Notes: generated by a model from the sequence alone, not told the origin. A stretch of 64,000 nucleotides of DNA from Pseudomonas persica (GCF_900291015.1 NZ_OLKL01000051.1:162469-226468); one strand, 5' to 3'. Shown: positions 1 through 8,507, counted from the stretch's first letter. Made by a program: numbers and translations.

Positions 1-119
1 TAAAGCCGCTCCCACAGGATGCACGGACCGCTTGCGAATTCAGTTCTCTATGCGACAGCGCAGCCCAAAGGGCTGGGCCAGCTCCCACAGGGATGTACCC
101 GCGAAGAGGCCGGTGCTGG
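1..119. repeat. Pseudomonas REP-type palindromic repeats
   Basis: Two partial REP units flank the 3' end of the phosphonate transporter operon. One, near 2-20, carries the GCTCCCACAGG half; the other, near 80-115, carries CTCCCACAGG followed by CCCGCGAAGAGGCCGG. The same consensus recurs at about ten other intergenic places in the two chromosomal flanks, always between genes. No gene is visible here on either strand. Confidence 0.8.
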
Positions 120-1145
120 TTACTGCTGGGCCACCTTCTCCGACTTGCCGTCATAGCGCTTGCGCCACTCGGCCAGGATCTGATCACGGTGCTTCGAGGC
201 CCAGGCAAAGTCGTTCTTGATCAGGCGCTGTTCATAGTCCGCCGGCAGTTCGGTCTGCGGCTTGGCAATACCCGGCGCGGCCAGTACGGCGAAGTTCTCC
301 TTGTACAGTTCCATGGCCGCCGGGCTTGCCGAGAAATCAGCCAGGCGCCTGGCCGCATCCGCCTTGGGCGAGCCTTTGATCAGCGCAGTCGCCTCGATCT
401 CCCAACCCAGCCCTTCCTTCGGCAGTACGATGTCCAGTGGCGCGCCCTGGCGCTTGAGCTGCACGGCCGGGTACTCGAACGAGATGCCGATCGGGAATTC
501 ACCCGCTGCTGCCAGCTTGCACGGCTTGGAACCGGAGTGAACGTACTGGCCGATGTTCTGGTGCAGCGCATCCATGTACGCCCAACCCTGCGGCTCGCCA
601 AAGGTCTGCAACCAGGCGCTGACATCCAGGAAGCCGGTGCCGGACGAGGCCGGGTTCGGCATGACGATCTTGCCCTTGTACTCGGGCCTGGTCAGGTCCT
701 GCCAGCTCACCGGCTTGCTCAGGCCCTGCTTCTCGGCCTCGATGGTGTTGAAGCAGAGGGTCGCGGCCCACACGTCCATACCGACCCAGGCTGGCGGGTT
801 GGCGGCGTCGCGGTAGTTGGCGGCGATCTTGCCCAGGTCCTTCGGTGCATAGGCTTCGAGCATGCCGTTCTGGTCGAGGATGGCCAGGCTCGAAGCGGCC
901 AGGCCCCACACCGCGTCGGCTTGCGGGCGGTCTTTCTCGGCCAGCAGTTTGGCGGTGATGATGCCAGTGGAGTCACGGACCCACTTGATCTCGATGTCCG
1001 GGTTGGCCTTCTCGAAGGCCTGCTTGTAGCTTTTCAGCTGTTCGGCTTCCAGGGCGGTGTAAACCGTCAGCTGGGTACCGGCGGCCGAAGCCTGCAGGCT
1101 GAAGACGGCGGAAACGGCAGTGGCAAGTGCAAGGTGCTTGTACAT
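120..1145 (-). CDS. 2-aminoethylphosphonate-type ABC transporter, periplasmic substrate-binding protein
   Basis: This 341-residue protein is a type II periplasmic binding protein of the iron/phosphonate branch, resembling the PhnS2 group predicted to bind 2-aminoethylphosphonate. A signal peptide is visible (MYKHLALATAVSAVFSLQASA, cleavage around residue 21), followed by TQLTVYTALEAEQLKSY, the usual first strand of these proteins. It is the last gene of a three-gene minus-strand operon with a fused permease and an ATPase, which supports the substrate class. Ligand specificity is inferred from the family combination; an Fe(III)-binding protein of the same fold is the main alternative. Confidence 0.8.
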   Translation of the reverse strand: MYKHLALATAVSAVFSLQASAAGTQLTVYTALEAEQLKSYKQAFEKANPDIEIKWVRDSTGIITAKLLAEKDRPQADAVWGLAASSLAILDQNGMLEAYAPKDLGKIAANYRDAANPPAWVGMDVWAATLCFNTIEAEKQGLSKPVSWQDLTRPEYKGKIVMPNPASSGTGFLDVSAWLQTFGEPQGWAYMDALHQNIGQYVHSGSKPCKLAAAGEFPIGISFEYPAVQLKRQGAPLDIVLPKEGLGWEIEATALIKGSPKADAARRLADFSASPAAMELYKENFAVLAAPGIAKPQTELPADYEQRLIKNDFAWASKHRDQILAEWRKRYDGKSEKVAQQ

Positions 1146-1163
1146 GGCTAGGTTCCTTACCGG

Positions 1164-2888
1164 TCAGACGGTCGCGGCGCGTTGGCGCCAGGCTTGGGAG
1201 CGGCGCAGCAGGCCGCGTGAGGCTGCGGCCAGCAGCAGTGAAGCGCTGGCGCTGGTCAGCAGGATCAGGGTGGACATGGCGGCGGCACCACCAACGTTGC
1301 CGGCGTCGTCCATGTTCAGCACGGCGACGGCAGCCAGGATGGTGTCGGGGCTGTACAAGAAAATCGCCGCCGACACGGTGGTCATCGCCGAGACGAACAG
1401 GTAGCGGATGATGTCCAGCAGCGCTGGCAGGCAGATCGGCACAGTCACCCGCAGGAAGTGCCTGTACAGCGGCACCTTCAGCGACAGCGCTGCGGCCTCG
1501 AACTCGCCGTCGAGCTGGCGCAGGGCGGTGGTCGCGGTCATCTGCGCGGTGGTCAGGTAGTGGGCGATGGTGCACACCACCAGCAGCCCCATACCGCCAT
1601 ACAGCGCGTGCAGCGGATTGCCGTTCAGGTTGAAGAAGAATACGTAACCCAGGCCCAGCACCAGGCCCGGCACGGCCATGGGAATGAAGCTGAGCAGGCG
1701 CAGCGCCTGGTTGAGCAGGCATTGGTCCTGGGTCTTCTCCATCAGGTAGGCGCCAGTGAAGATCACCATGCTGCCGATCAGCGCGGTGCCGATGGCCATG
1801 GTCACGCTGTTGCGGTAGGCCAGCCAGCCGCCACCAGCGGTGTCCTCGAACATGTAGTGACGCAGCGACAACGACAGGTTGTAAGGCCAGAAAGTGACCA
1901 GCGACGAGTACACCGCCATGCCGATCACCAGCAGCAACCCCGCGCACACCAGCAGCACGATAATCAGGAAGCAGGCATCACGGCCCCGCGACGGCTTGGG
2001 CTTGAACACCTGGGCACGGCCACTCATGGCCTCGCCCTGGCGCCGGCGCAGCCAGGCATCGACGGTAAAGCTGAGCAGCGCCGGCACCAGCAGCACCATG
2101 CCGATCAGCGCACCACGGCCGAACTGTTGCTGGCCGACCACCGCTTTGTAGGCTTCCAGCGCGAGCACCTGATAATCGCCACCGACCACGACCGGCACAC
2201 CGAAGTCGGTGATGGTCAGGGTAAATACCAGGCAGAACGCCGCGAACACTGCCTGGCGCGTGGCCGGCCAAGTGATGCTGGTGAACGCCCGCCAAGGGCC
2301 GGCCCCCATGCTCGACGCTGCGTCGAACAGGCGTGCATCGGCCAGCGACAGCGCCGACAGCAGGATCATCAGGGCATGCGGGAAGGTGTAGATGGCCTCG
2401 CCCAGCACAATGCCCCAGAAGCCATAGATGTTGTCGCTGAGCAACCCGCGCAGCAGCCCCTGGTTACCGAACAGGTAGACCAGGGCGATGGCCGGCAGCA
2501 TCGACGGCGCCAGCAGCGGCAGCAGCGAAATCCCCCGCCACAGGCCCTTGGCCGGAATCAACGTACGTTGCAGGGCATAGGCAAACAGGTAGGCCAGCGG
2601 CACCACGATGGCCGCCACGGTGAAGGCCACCGACAGGCTGTTGCCCAGTAGCCAGTGGAAGTTTTCACTGGCGAACAGTTCGCGGGCTGCCAGCAGGCCG
2701 CCACCCTGGCCCGCGTCGCCACTGAAGCCGCGCCAGAAGATCGCCAGCAGCGGCATCAGCACCGCCAGCAGCAGAAGCATCAGCAGCAGGCTCTTGCCGC
2801 CGACGACGAACAACCGGTCACCCAGGGCGACACTGGCACGCGGCGCGGCTTTGGCCTGGCTCAACGGCAGGGACATTGGCGCGGCCAT
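1164..2888 (-). CDS. 2-aminoethylphosphonate-type ABC transporter permease with two fused TM domains
   Basis: A 574-residue inner-membrane permease. It has two successive BPD_transp_1-type domains, each with about six hydrophobic helices; the EAA-like loop regions lie near residues 190-240 and 470-520. One polypeptide replaces the usual pair of permeases, as in the PhnU2 family. The frame is open further upstream, but that stretch overlaps the ATPase gene and codes a Cys/Trp/Arg-rich sequence of no family. I therefore take the ATG at 2888, one base after the ATPase stop, which implies translational coupling. Its partners are the binding protein downstream and the ATPase upstream. Confidence 0.82.
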   Translation of the reverse strand: MAAPMSLPLSQAKAAPRASVALGDRLFVVGGKSLLLMLLLLAVLMPLLAIFWRGFSGDAGQGGGLLAARELFASENFHWLLGNSLSVAFTVAAIVVPLAYLFAYALQRTLIPAKGLWRGISLLPLLAPSMLPAIALVYLFGNQGLLRGLLSDNIYGFWGIVLGEAIYTFPHALMILLSALSLADARLFDAASSMGAGPWRAFTSITWPATRQAVFAAFCLVFTLTITDFGVPVVVGGDYQVLALEAYKAVVGQQQFGRGALIGMVLLVPALLSFTVDAWLRRRQGEAMSGRAQVFKPKPSRGRDACFLIIVLLVCAGLLLVIGMAVYSSLVTFWPYNLSLSLRHYMFEDTAGGGWLAYRNSVTMAIGTALIGSMVIFTGAYLMEKTQDQCLLNQALRLLSFIPMAVPGLVLGLGYVFFFNLNGNPLHALYGGMGLLVVCTIAHYLTTAQMTATTALRQLDGEFEAAALSLKVPLYRHFLRVTVPICLPALLDIIRYLFVSAMTTVSAAIFLYSPDTILAAVAVLNMDDAGNVGGAAAMSTLILLTSASASLLLAAASRGLLRRSQAWRQRAATV

Positions 2889-2889
2889 C

Positions 2890-3948
2890 TCAGGCAAACA
2901 CCTGCAGGCTCTGCGGCGGCAGCGCCACCCAGATGTCCTGCGAGCCCAGGCGCGGCATGGCCTCGGGGGCCAGCTCGGCCAGCAGTGCATGGCCGGGCAG
3001 GGCCTTGAGCTCGAAACTCATGCGGCAGCGGTTACCGAGGAAGGTGATTTCCCGGACCATGGCCGGGAACAGGTTTTCTTCGTGCACCGCCGGATTGACC
3101 GTGATCGCCTCCGGGCGGCAGAACAGCCGGCCGCTGCCGGGCCGCGCGGAACCTGGTGCCAGGCGCATGTTCATGCCACCGACCTGGGCATGGCTGTCAC
3201 TGCTGCGCTGGAACGGCAACCAGTTGCCCTGACCGACGAACCCGGCGACGAACGGCGTGGCCGGCTGGTCGTAGATTTCCTGCGGGGTGGCGTACTGCTC
3301 GACCTGGCCGTTGTTCATTACCGCAATGCGATCGGCCATCAGCATGGCTTCGTCCTGGTTGTGGGTGACCATCAGCGTGGTGATACCCAGCTGGCGCTGC
3401 AGCTGGCGCAGTTCGGTGCACAGGTGCTCGCGCACCCGGGCGTCCAGCGCCGACATCGGCTCATCGAGCAGCAGCAAAGACGGCGACGGTGCCAGCGCGC
3501 GGGCAAGGGCCACACGTTGTTGCTGGCCACCGGAGAGCTGGCCTGGGTACTTCTTCTCGCTACCAGAAAGGCCTACCAGTTCGAGCATTTCGGCCACCCG
3601 CCGGCGGGCCTGCTCGCGGCCACTGCCGGTCAGGCCGTAGGCGATGTTGGCTTCGACGGTGAGGTTGGGGAACAGCGCGTAGGACTGGAACAGGATGCCG
3701 TAGTCACGGGCCTGAGGTGGTAGCTCGGAGATATCGCGCTCGCCGATGTACAACGTGCCGCGGTCCTGGCGCTCCAGGCCGGCGATGCAGCGCAGCAGCG
3801 TGGTCTTGCCGCAGCCGGACGGGCCGAGCAGGCACACCAGTTCGCCGGCGGCGATGTCCAGCGAGACATCATTGAGCGCCGTGAAGGCGCCGAAGCGCTT
3901 GTGGATATTGCGCACTTTCATCTGTGCGCCGGGGGTGGCGTGATTCAT
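2890..3948 (-). CDS. 2-aminoethylphosphonate-type ABC transporter ATP-binding protein
   Basis: A 352-residue ABC ATPase. The Walker A motif GPSGCGKTT is near residues 43-51, the signature LSGGQQQRVALARAL near 139, and Walker B LLLLDEPMSALD near 160, followed by the H-loop THNQDEA. A C-terminal TOBE-like region (residues 270-352) marks the CUT1/phosphonate/iron group. It is the first gene of the minus-strand transporter operon. A LysR regulator lies upstream on the same strand, across a REP-containing gap. Function as the energy-coupling subunit is certain; the substrate is inferred from the operon. Confidence 0.85.
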   Translation of the reverse strand: MNHATPGAQMKVRNIHKRFGAFTALNDVSLDIAAGELVCLLGPSGCGKTTLLRCIAGLERQDRGTLYIGERDISELPPQARDYGILFQSYALFPNLTVEANIAYGLTGSGREQARRRVAEMLELVGLSGSEKKYPGQLSGGQQQRVALARALAPSPSLLLLDEPMSALDARVREHLCTELRQLQRQLGITTLMVTHNQDEAMLMADRIAVMNNGQVEQYATPQEIYDQPATPFVAGFVGQGNWLPFQRSSDSHAQVGGMNMRLAPGSARPGSGRLFCRPEAITVNPAVHEENLFPAMVREITFLGNRCRMSFELKALPGHALLAELAPEAMPRLGSQDIWVALPPQSLQVFA

Positions 3949-4059
3949 GGCAGGGCCTCATCGAAGCGATGGGGGCCATGCTAGGAAGGCTGTGCGAAGG
4001 TTCTGTGGCTTTAAGGCAAAAGTCGGTGATAGTGGTATAGGCAGATTTTGTAGTGGCCT

Positions 4060-4140
4060 GTGCGGGCCTCTTCGCGGGTAAACCCGCTCCCACAGGTACT
4101 GCGCAGCCTTCAGGTTTACCCGCGAAGAGGCCAGCACAGG
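4060..4140. repeat. REP pair between transporter operon and lysR
   Basis: Two REP units in inverted orientation. The first reads GGCCTCTTCGCGGGTAAACC then CGCTCCCACAGG (about 4065-4098) and the second TTTACCCGCGAAGAGGCC (about 4117-4135). Transcribed together they would form a large stem-loop, suited to stabilising or ending transcripts of the flanking minus-strand genes. Confidence 0.85.
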
Positions 4141-4141
4141 T

Positions 4142-5011
4142 CTAGAAGTGTGAACCGGCCACTTCCTGCGCAACCCCAAGGAAGGCCGCCGGCAACCGGG
4201 CCTGGCGCCGCTCTTTCAGGCAATACAGATACTCATGCATCAGCGGTGCGTTCTCCAGCGCCAACACCCGCAGTTCAGGGTTGTGCGGCACCTCGTGCCG
4301 GGCAATCACGCTGATACCGATGTTGCGCAGCACCGCCTCGCGGATCGACTCGCGGCTGCCAATTTCCAGCAGCGCCACAGCCTTCACCCCGGCCTCCTGC
4401 ATCATCTGCTCGGTCAGCTTGCGTGTGGTCGAGCCCTGCTCGCGCATCAGCAGACAATGCCCGGCTACCACCTCGATCGATACCGCCTGACGATGGGCCA
4501 ACGGGTGGTTGCGATGCACCGCCACCACCAACGGGTCAGTCCCCAGCACCCGCCGTACCAGCCGCGCGTCTTCCACCAGTTGCGACGAAGCGGCGATGTC
4601 CACCCGGTAGGCCTCGAGCATCTCCAGCACCTGCTGCGAGTTGCCGATTTCCACCGCCACTTCTACCTGCGGCAGGCGTTCGCGGTAGATCTTCACCAGG
4701 TCGAGAATGTAGTACGGCGCAGTGGCCGCGATGCGCAGGCTGCCCTGGGCCTGGCCGCTGTTGCGCAGCTCGAACTCGATGTCGGCCTCCTGCTGCAACA
4801 GTGCCTTGACCATCGGCAGCAGGCGCACACCCTCCTCGCTCAACACCAGGCGCCGCCCGCCGCGGTAGAACAGCTCCACGGCGTACTGGCCTTCCAGGTT
4901 GCGGATCTGCGTGGTCACCGTGGGCTGGCTGAGCCCGAGCTTCTTCGCCGCCAGGGTGATGCTGCCCAGACGGGCCACCATGTAGAAGGCTTTCAGCTCC
5001 GAACTCAGCAT
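4142..5011 (-). CDS. LysR-family transcriptional regulator
   Basis: A 289-residue LysR protein. The N-terminal winged HTH (residues 1-60) contains LAAKKLGLSQPTVTTQIRNL, and an effector-binding domain of the periplasmic-binding fold follows from about residue 90. It lies just upstream of the phosphonate-type transporter operon on the same strand, so it is the likeliest regulator of that operon. It belongs to the subgroup of LysR proteins found beside phosphonate uptake genes. The stop lies 10 bases after the cadA region ends on the same strand, with no obvious link to cadmium. Ligand unknown. Confidence 0.8.
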   Translation of the reverse strand: MLSSELKAFYMVARLGSITLAAKKLGLSQPTVTTQIRNLEGQYAVELFYRGGRRLVLSEEGVRLLPMVKALLQQEADIEFELRNSGQAQGSLRIAATAPYYILDLVKIYRERLPQVEVAVEIGNSQQVLEMLEAYRVDIAASSQLVEDARLVRRVLGTDPLVVAVHRNHPLAHRQAVSIEVVAGHCLLMREQGSTTRKLTEQMMQEAGVKAVALLEIGSRESIREAVLRNIGISVIARHEVPHNPELRVLALENAPLMHEYLYCLKERRQARLPAAFLGVAQEVAGSHF

Positions 5012-5020
5012 GCACGTCCT

Positions 5021-7234
5021 CTATTTGCGCAACAGGCGCAAGCCGTTGAACACCACCAGCAGGCTCACGCCCATGTCGGCGAACACCGCCATCCACATGG
5101 TGGCCACGCCGGCAAAGGTGATCGCCAGGAATATCGCCTTGATGCCCAACGCCAGAACGATGTTCTGCATGAGGATCGCTGCACTTTGGCGCGACAGCCT
5201 GACGAAGGCCGGGATTTTCCGCAAGTCGTCGTCCATCAGCGCCACGTCGGCGGTCTCGATGGCGGTATCGGTACCGGCCGCCGCCATGGCAAAACCGATC
5301 TCGGCGCGGGCCAGTGCCGGGGCGTCGTTGATGCCGTCACCGACCATGCCCACCCGATGCCCCTGAGCGTACAGGGCTTCGATGCTCTTGAGCTTGTCGG
5401 CAGGCAGCAGGTTGCCTTCGGCGCGGTCGATACCCACCACGGTGGCGATGGCCTGCGCGGTATGCGGATTGTCACCGGTCAGCATGACAGTCTTGATGCC
5501 CAACTCGTGCAGTTCGGCGATGGCCTGGCGACTGCTTTCCTTGACCGTATCGGCCACGGCGAACAGCGCCAACGGGCCGGAGCGGTCGAGCAGCAGCACC
5601 ACGGTCTTGCCCTGGCGCTCCAGTGCATCCAGCTGGGCCTCAAGCGCGGGCGAGCACAGCCCCAGCTCCTCGACCAGACGGTGGTTGCCGAGGTGGTAGA
5701 CCTCACCCGCGATGGTGCCGCGCACGCCGCGCCCGGCCAGGGCGGCGAAGTCATCGACCTCGCTCAAGGCCAAGCCTTGCTCCTTGCCGAACTGGGCAAT
5801 GGCGCGGGAAACCGGGTGGTCCGAGCGCTCGCCCAGGCTGGCGGCCAGGGCTTGCGCGCGGCCCTCGAACAGCGGCTCCAGTACGTTGGCGTCGGTCTGC
5901 ACCGGCTTGCCGTGGGTGATGGTGCCGGTCTTGTCCAGGGCCAGGAAGTCCAGCTGACGCCCGCCCTCCAGATACACGCCACCCTTGATCAGGATGCCCT
6001 TGCGCGCGGCGGCGGCCAGGCCGCTGACAATGGTCACCGGGGTCGAGATCACCAGGGCGCATGGGCAGGCCACCACCAGCAGCACCAGGGCGCGATAGAC
6101 CCAGTCGAACCAGGCGCCGGCCATGAACAGCGGCGGTATCACCGCCACGGCCAGGGCAATGGCGAATACCACCGGGGTGTAGATGCGCGAGAAGCGGTCG
6201 ACGAAACGCTGGGTAGGTGCCCGCGCGCCTTGCGCTTCCTCGACGGCCTTGATGATCCGCGCCAGGGTCGATTGCCCGGCAGCGGCGGTAACGCGGAACT
6301 CCAGCGCCCCTGCCTGGTTGATGGTGCCGGCAAACAGCTTGTCGCCCAAGGCCTTCTCCACAGGCAGGCTTTCGCCGGTGATCGGTGCCTGATCGACGCT
6401 GGACTGCCCGCTGGTCACTTCACCGTCCAGGCTGATGCGTTCGCCGGGGCGGACCCGCACCAGGGCACCGATGGCCACCTTGCGCACCTCAACTTCCCGC
6501 CACTGGCCATCGGCCTGGCGCACGGTGGCCATGTCGGGGGTGAGCTGCATCAAGCCGCCGATGGCGTTGCGCGCGCGGTCCAGCGAGCGGGCTTCGATCA
6601 GCTCGGCGACGGTGAACAGCACCATTACCATGGCCGCTTCCGGCCACTGGCCGATCAGCACCGCGCCAGTCACGGCAATGCTCATCAGCGCGTTGATGTT
6701 GAGGTTGCGGTTTTTCAGGGCGATCCAGCCCTTCTTGTAGGTACCCAGGCCACAGCCGAGGATCGCTGCCAGCGCCAGCGCCGCCACTACCCACGCCGGG
6801 GCCAGCGCGCCAAAGTGCACGATTTCGGCGGCGATCGCGGCAGTGCCGGACAGCGCCAGCGGCCACCAGCGGGTCTTGGCCGCTTGTGGTGCGCTGGCGG
6901 TGCCATCGTCTTCGGCACCAAGCGCCTCGGCTTTCATGCCCAGGCTGTCGATGGCCTGCTCGATTTCAGCGGTGCCGCCCAGGGTGTGGCGCACGCCAAG
7001 CACGCGGTTGATCAGGTTGAACTCCAACTGCTCGATACCGGCCAGCTTGCCCAGCTTGTCCTGGATCAGGGTCTGCTCGGTCGGGCAGTCCATGGCCTCG
7101 ATGCGGAAGCGGCTGAACTGGGCATGGCTGCTGGCTTTTTCGCTCAGTTGCACCAGGGCGGGCGCGGCGGCGCTGCCGCAGCAGCTGTGGGCATGGTGAT
7201 CGTGCTTGTGTTCGTGGCTGACAGGCTGGTTCAT
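5021..7234 (-). CDS. cadA: CadA, Cd2+/Zn2+/Pb2+-exporting P1B-type ATPase
   Basis: A 737-residue inner-membrane P-type ATPase that exports divalent soft metals. Visible features are a His/Cys-rich N-terminus (HEHKHDHHAHSCC), an HMA domain with the MDCPTE variant typical of Zn/Cd pumps, the membrane CPC motif (CPCALVIS), the phosphorylation site DKTGTITHGK, the SDHPVS metal-pump motif, TGDNPHTA and GDGINDAPALA. I start at the ATG at 7234 because AAGGATG lies just upstream; the longer frame lacks a good site. It is divergent from cadR, and the CadR operator overlaps its promoter. Confidence 0.95.
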   Translation of the reverse strand: MNQPVSHEHKHDHHAHSCCGSAAAPALVQLSEKASSHAQFSRFRIEAMDCPTEQTLIQDKLGKLAGIEQLEFNLINRVLGVRHTLGGTAEIEQAIDSLGMKAEALGAEDDGTASAPQAAKTRWWPLALSGTAAIAAEIVHFGALAPAWVVAALALAAILGCGLGTYKKGWIALKNRNLNINALMSIAVTGAVLIGQWPEAAMVMVLFTVAELIEARSLDRARNAIGGLMQLTPDMATVRQADGQWREVEVRKVAIGALVRVRPGERISLDGEVTSGQSSVDQAPITGESLPVEKALGDKLFAGTINQAGALEFRVTAAAGQSTLARIIKAVEEAQGARAPTQRFVDRFSRIYTPVVFAIALAVAVIPPLFMAGAWFDWVYRALVLLVVACPCALVISTPVTIVSGLAAAARKGILIKGGVYLEGGRQLDFLALDKTGTITHGKPVQTDANVLEPLFEGRAQALAASLGERSDHPVSRAIAQFGKEQGLALSEVDDFAALAGRGVRGTIAGEVYHLGNHRLVEELGLCSPALEAQLDALERQGKTVVLLLDRSGPLALFAVADTVKESSRQAIAELHELGIKTVMLTGDNPHTAQAIATVVGIDRAEGNLLPADKLKSIEALYAQGHRVGMVGDGINDAPALARAEIGFAMAAAGTDTAIETADVALMDDDLRKIPAFVRLSRQSAAILMQNIVLALGIKAIFLAITFAGVATMWMAVFADMGVSLLVVFNGLRLLRK

Positions 7235-7264
7235 GGGGTCATCCTTAATTTGAGCCTGTTGCCA

Positions 7265-7295
7265 AGTGAACACCCTGTAGCCACTATAGGGTCAA
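7265..7295 (-). promoter_or_regulatory. cadA promoter with CadR operator
   Basis: An imperfect 21-bp dyad, ACCC(T)…(A)GGGT at 7272-7292, sits between a TTGACC -35 element (minus strand, 7295-7290) and a weak TTCACT -10 (7270-7265). The spacing is 19 bp. Overlong spacers occupied by a dyad are the hallmark of MerR-family activation, so this is the expected CadR site for cadA. Confidence 0.85.
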
Positions 7296-7317
7296 GCCAC
7301 CTGTTGGAGATTTCGTG

Positions 7318-7761
7318 ATGAAGATCGGAGAACTGGCCAAGGCCACCGAATGCGCCGTGGAAACTATCCGCTATTACGAGCGCGAACAGCTGCTGCCGGA
7401 GCCTGCGCGTAGCGAAGGCAATTACCGGCTGTATACCCAGGCCCATGTCGAGCGACTGACCTTCATCCGCAACTGCCGCACCCTCGACATGACCCTGGAT
7501 GAAATCCGCAGCCTATTACGCCTGCGCGACAGCCCGGATGATTCCTGCGGCAGCGTCAATGCGCTGATCGACGAGCATATCGAGCATGTGCAGGCGCGGA
7601 TCGATGGGTTGGTGGCGCTGCAGGAGCAGTTGGTAGAACTACGGCGACGCTGCAATGCGCAGGGGGCAGAATGCGCGATACTGCAGCAACTGGAGACGAA
7701 TGGGGCAGTATCAGTGCCGGATACCGAGCATTCGCATGTGGGGCGAAGTCACGGGCATTGA
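7318..7761 (+). CDS. cadR: CadR, MerR-family cadmium-responsive regulator
   Basis: A 147-residue MerR protein. The HTH near residues 1-40 (IGELAKATECAVETIRYYER) is followed by a dimerisation helix. Cysteines in the DDSCGS and the RRCNAQGAEC segments are the metal ligands of CadR, and the His-rich C-terminal tail (HSHVGRSHGH) matches the P. putida protein from memory. I choose the ATG at 7318 over a GTG three bases upstream because GGAGA ends 7 bases before it and the length then equals known CadR. It is divergent from cadA and activates it when Cd2+ is bound. Confidence 0.95.
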   Translation: MKIGELAKATECAVETIRYYEREQLLPEPARSEGNYRLYTQAHVERLTFIRNCRTLDMTLDEIRSLLRLRDSPDDSCGSVNALIDEHIEHVQARIDGLVALQEQLVELRRRCNAQGAECAILQQLETNGAVSVPDTEHSHVGRSHGH

Positions 7762-7767
7762 GCCCAA

Positions 7768-7860
7768 AGCTTCGCGGGTAAACCCGCTCCCACAGGGACT
7801 GCACAGGCCTGAGCTTTGTGCGGTCCCTGTGGGAGCGGGTTCACCCGCGAAGAGGCCAGT
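7768..7860. repeat. REP pair between cadR and split thyA
   Basis: Two REP units in opposite orientation: TTCGCGGGTAAACCCGCTCC (about 7772-7791), continuing CACAGG, and GTGGGAGCGGGTTCACCCGC (about 7829-7848), continuing GAAGAGG. This is the last REP before the island; none were seen from 8194 to 47494. Confidence 0.88.
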
Positions 7861-7878
7861 TCAGACAATAGCGATCTG

Positions 7879-8193
7879 TCAGACCGCCATCGGCGCCGTC
7901 ATCGGCGCATGGTGCTCATACCCCTCCAGCCAGAAATCACTCGGCTCGATCTTTTCCAGCCACTCCGGCTCGTATTTGCCCGTCTCGGCAAACGCCGGTA
8001 CGCGGTCACTGATTACCAGCTTCGGCGCTTCCAGCGGTTCACGCTTAAGCTGCTCGTTGAGCATGTCCAAGTGGTTTTCATACACATGGGCATCGCCGAT
8101 GAAGTAGGTGAACCAGCGTGGGGTGTAGCCGGTCAGGCGGCCGAACAGCGACAGCAGCGCCGCGCCTTCGGTGAGGTTGAACGGCGTACCCAG
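7879..8193 (-). pseudogene. thyA: thyA 3' fragment (native thymidylate synthase, C-terminal 103 codons)
   Basis: The last 103 codons of the chromosomal thymidylate synthase, from [13 protein letters not shown] to the C-terminus [11 protein letters not shown]. The frame remains open leftward into the island to an ATG at 8283, but the 31 upstream codons are island sequence and unrelated to ThyA. The fragment lacks the active-site cysteine, the dUMP-binding region and the folate site, so it cannot be functional alone. It matches exactly the part missing from the gene at 47495-48153: 220 + 103 gives 323 codons, with the frame preserved. Confidence 0.93.
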
Positions 8194-8199
8194 GAAGTT
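8186..8199. other. Left attachment site (attL)
   Basis: Chromosomal sequence CGTACCCAG ends at 8193 and the island begins GAAGTTCC. Compared with the right junction (AAAAG then ACCCAGGTCG) this gives a pre-insertion site CGTACCCAG^ACCCAGGTCG and a circle junction AAAAG^GAAGTTCC, sharing only AG. The target contains ACCCAG twice in tandem, so the flanking imperfect repeats are partly a property of thyA itself. Confidence 0.82.
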
Positions 8200-8259
8200 C
8201 CTCCGACGCTTTTTTTGCACAGCTAGCCATAAATAAAGGGCTACAGGTGATAATTCCCT

Positions 8260-8283
8260 GTGTGCATTTTCAATTATGCACAC
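8260..8283. repeat. Dyad in the distal end of the island
   Basis: An inverted repeat with perfect 8-bp arms, GTGTGCAT (8260-8267) and ATGCACAC (8276-8283), and an 8-base AT-rich spacer. It lies 67 bases inside the left end in an otherwise gene-free stretch. It could bind a dimeric recombination protein; this is inference. Confidence 0.5.
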
Positions 8284-8424
8284 TTCGAGACACCCTGTCT
8301 ATCTATACATGTAATGGGCAGCACAAATGCTCCAAGCCCCAGAAGCGGCAGCACCATTTTCTCGCCCAACCTCGACCAGGTGACCCGGAACAGCATCGTG
8401 CCTTGGCAGCACAGGCGTTCCCAT

Positions 8425-8460
8425 CATGCAATGCGCTCATTGTCCATGCATTGCGCTCAT
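8425..8460. repeat. Two 16-bp direct repeats with 20-bp period
   Basis: CATGCAATGCGCTCAT (8425-8440) and CATGCATTGCGCTCAT (8445-8460) differ at one base and are spaced by 4 bases, so they fall on the same face of the helix. This looks like a pair of binding sites. The surrounding 8284-8507 contains no convincing gene. Confidence 0.6.
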
Positions 8461-8507
8461 CGGCTGCCGAGAAACTAGGCTACCTTTCGACCAAGGAGGG
8501 GAAACTG

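Noticed and set aside
1458-2651. Plus-strand frame opposite the permease gene
   Set aside because: Composition is Gln/His/Arg-rich without motifs, while the opposite strand encodes a two-domain ABC permease.
4235-7318. Open frame of 1027 codons antisense to lysR and cadA
   Set aside because: It is rich in His, Gln, Arg and Gly, as expected from the reverse complement of high-GC coding DNA, and cadA on the other strand has complete family motifs.
8247-8507. Upstream part of a 110-codon frame
   Set aside because: It runs through the dyad and direct repeats and lacks a plausible start; only the short segment from 8508 has a real ribosome site.
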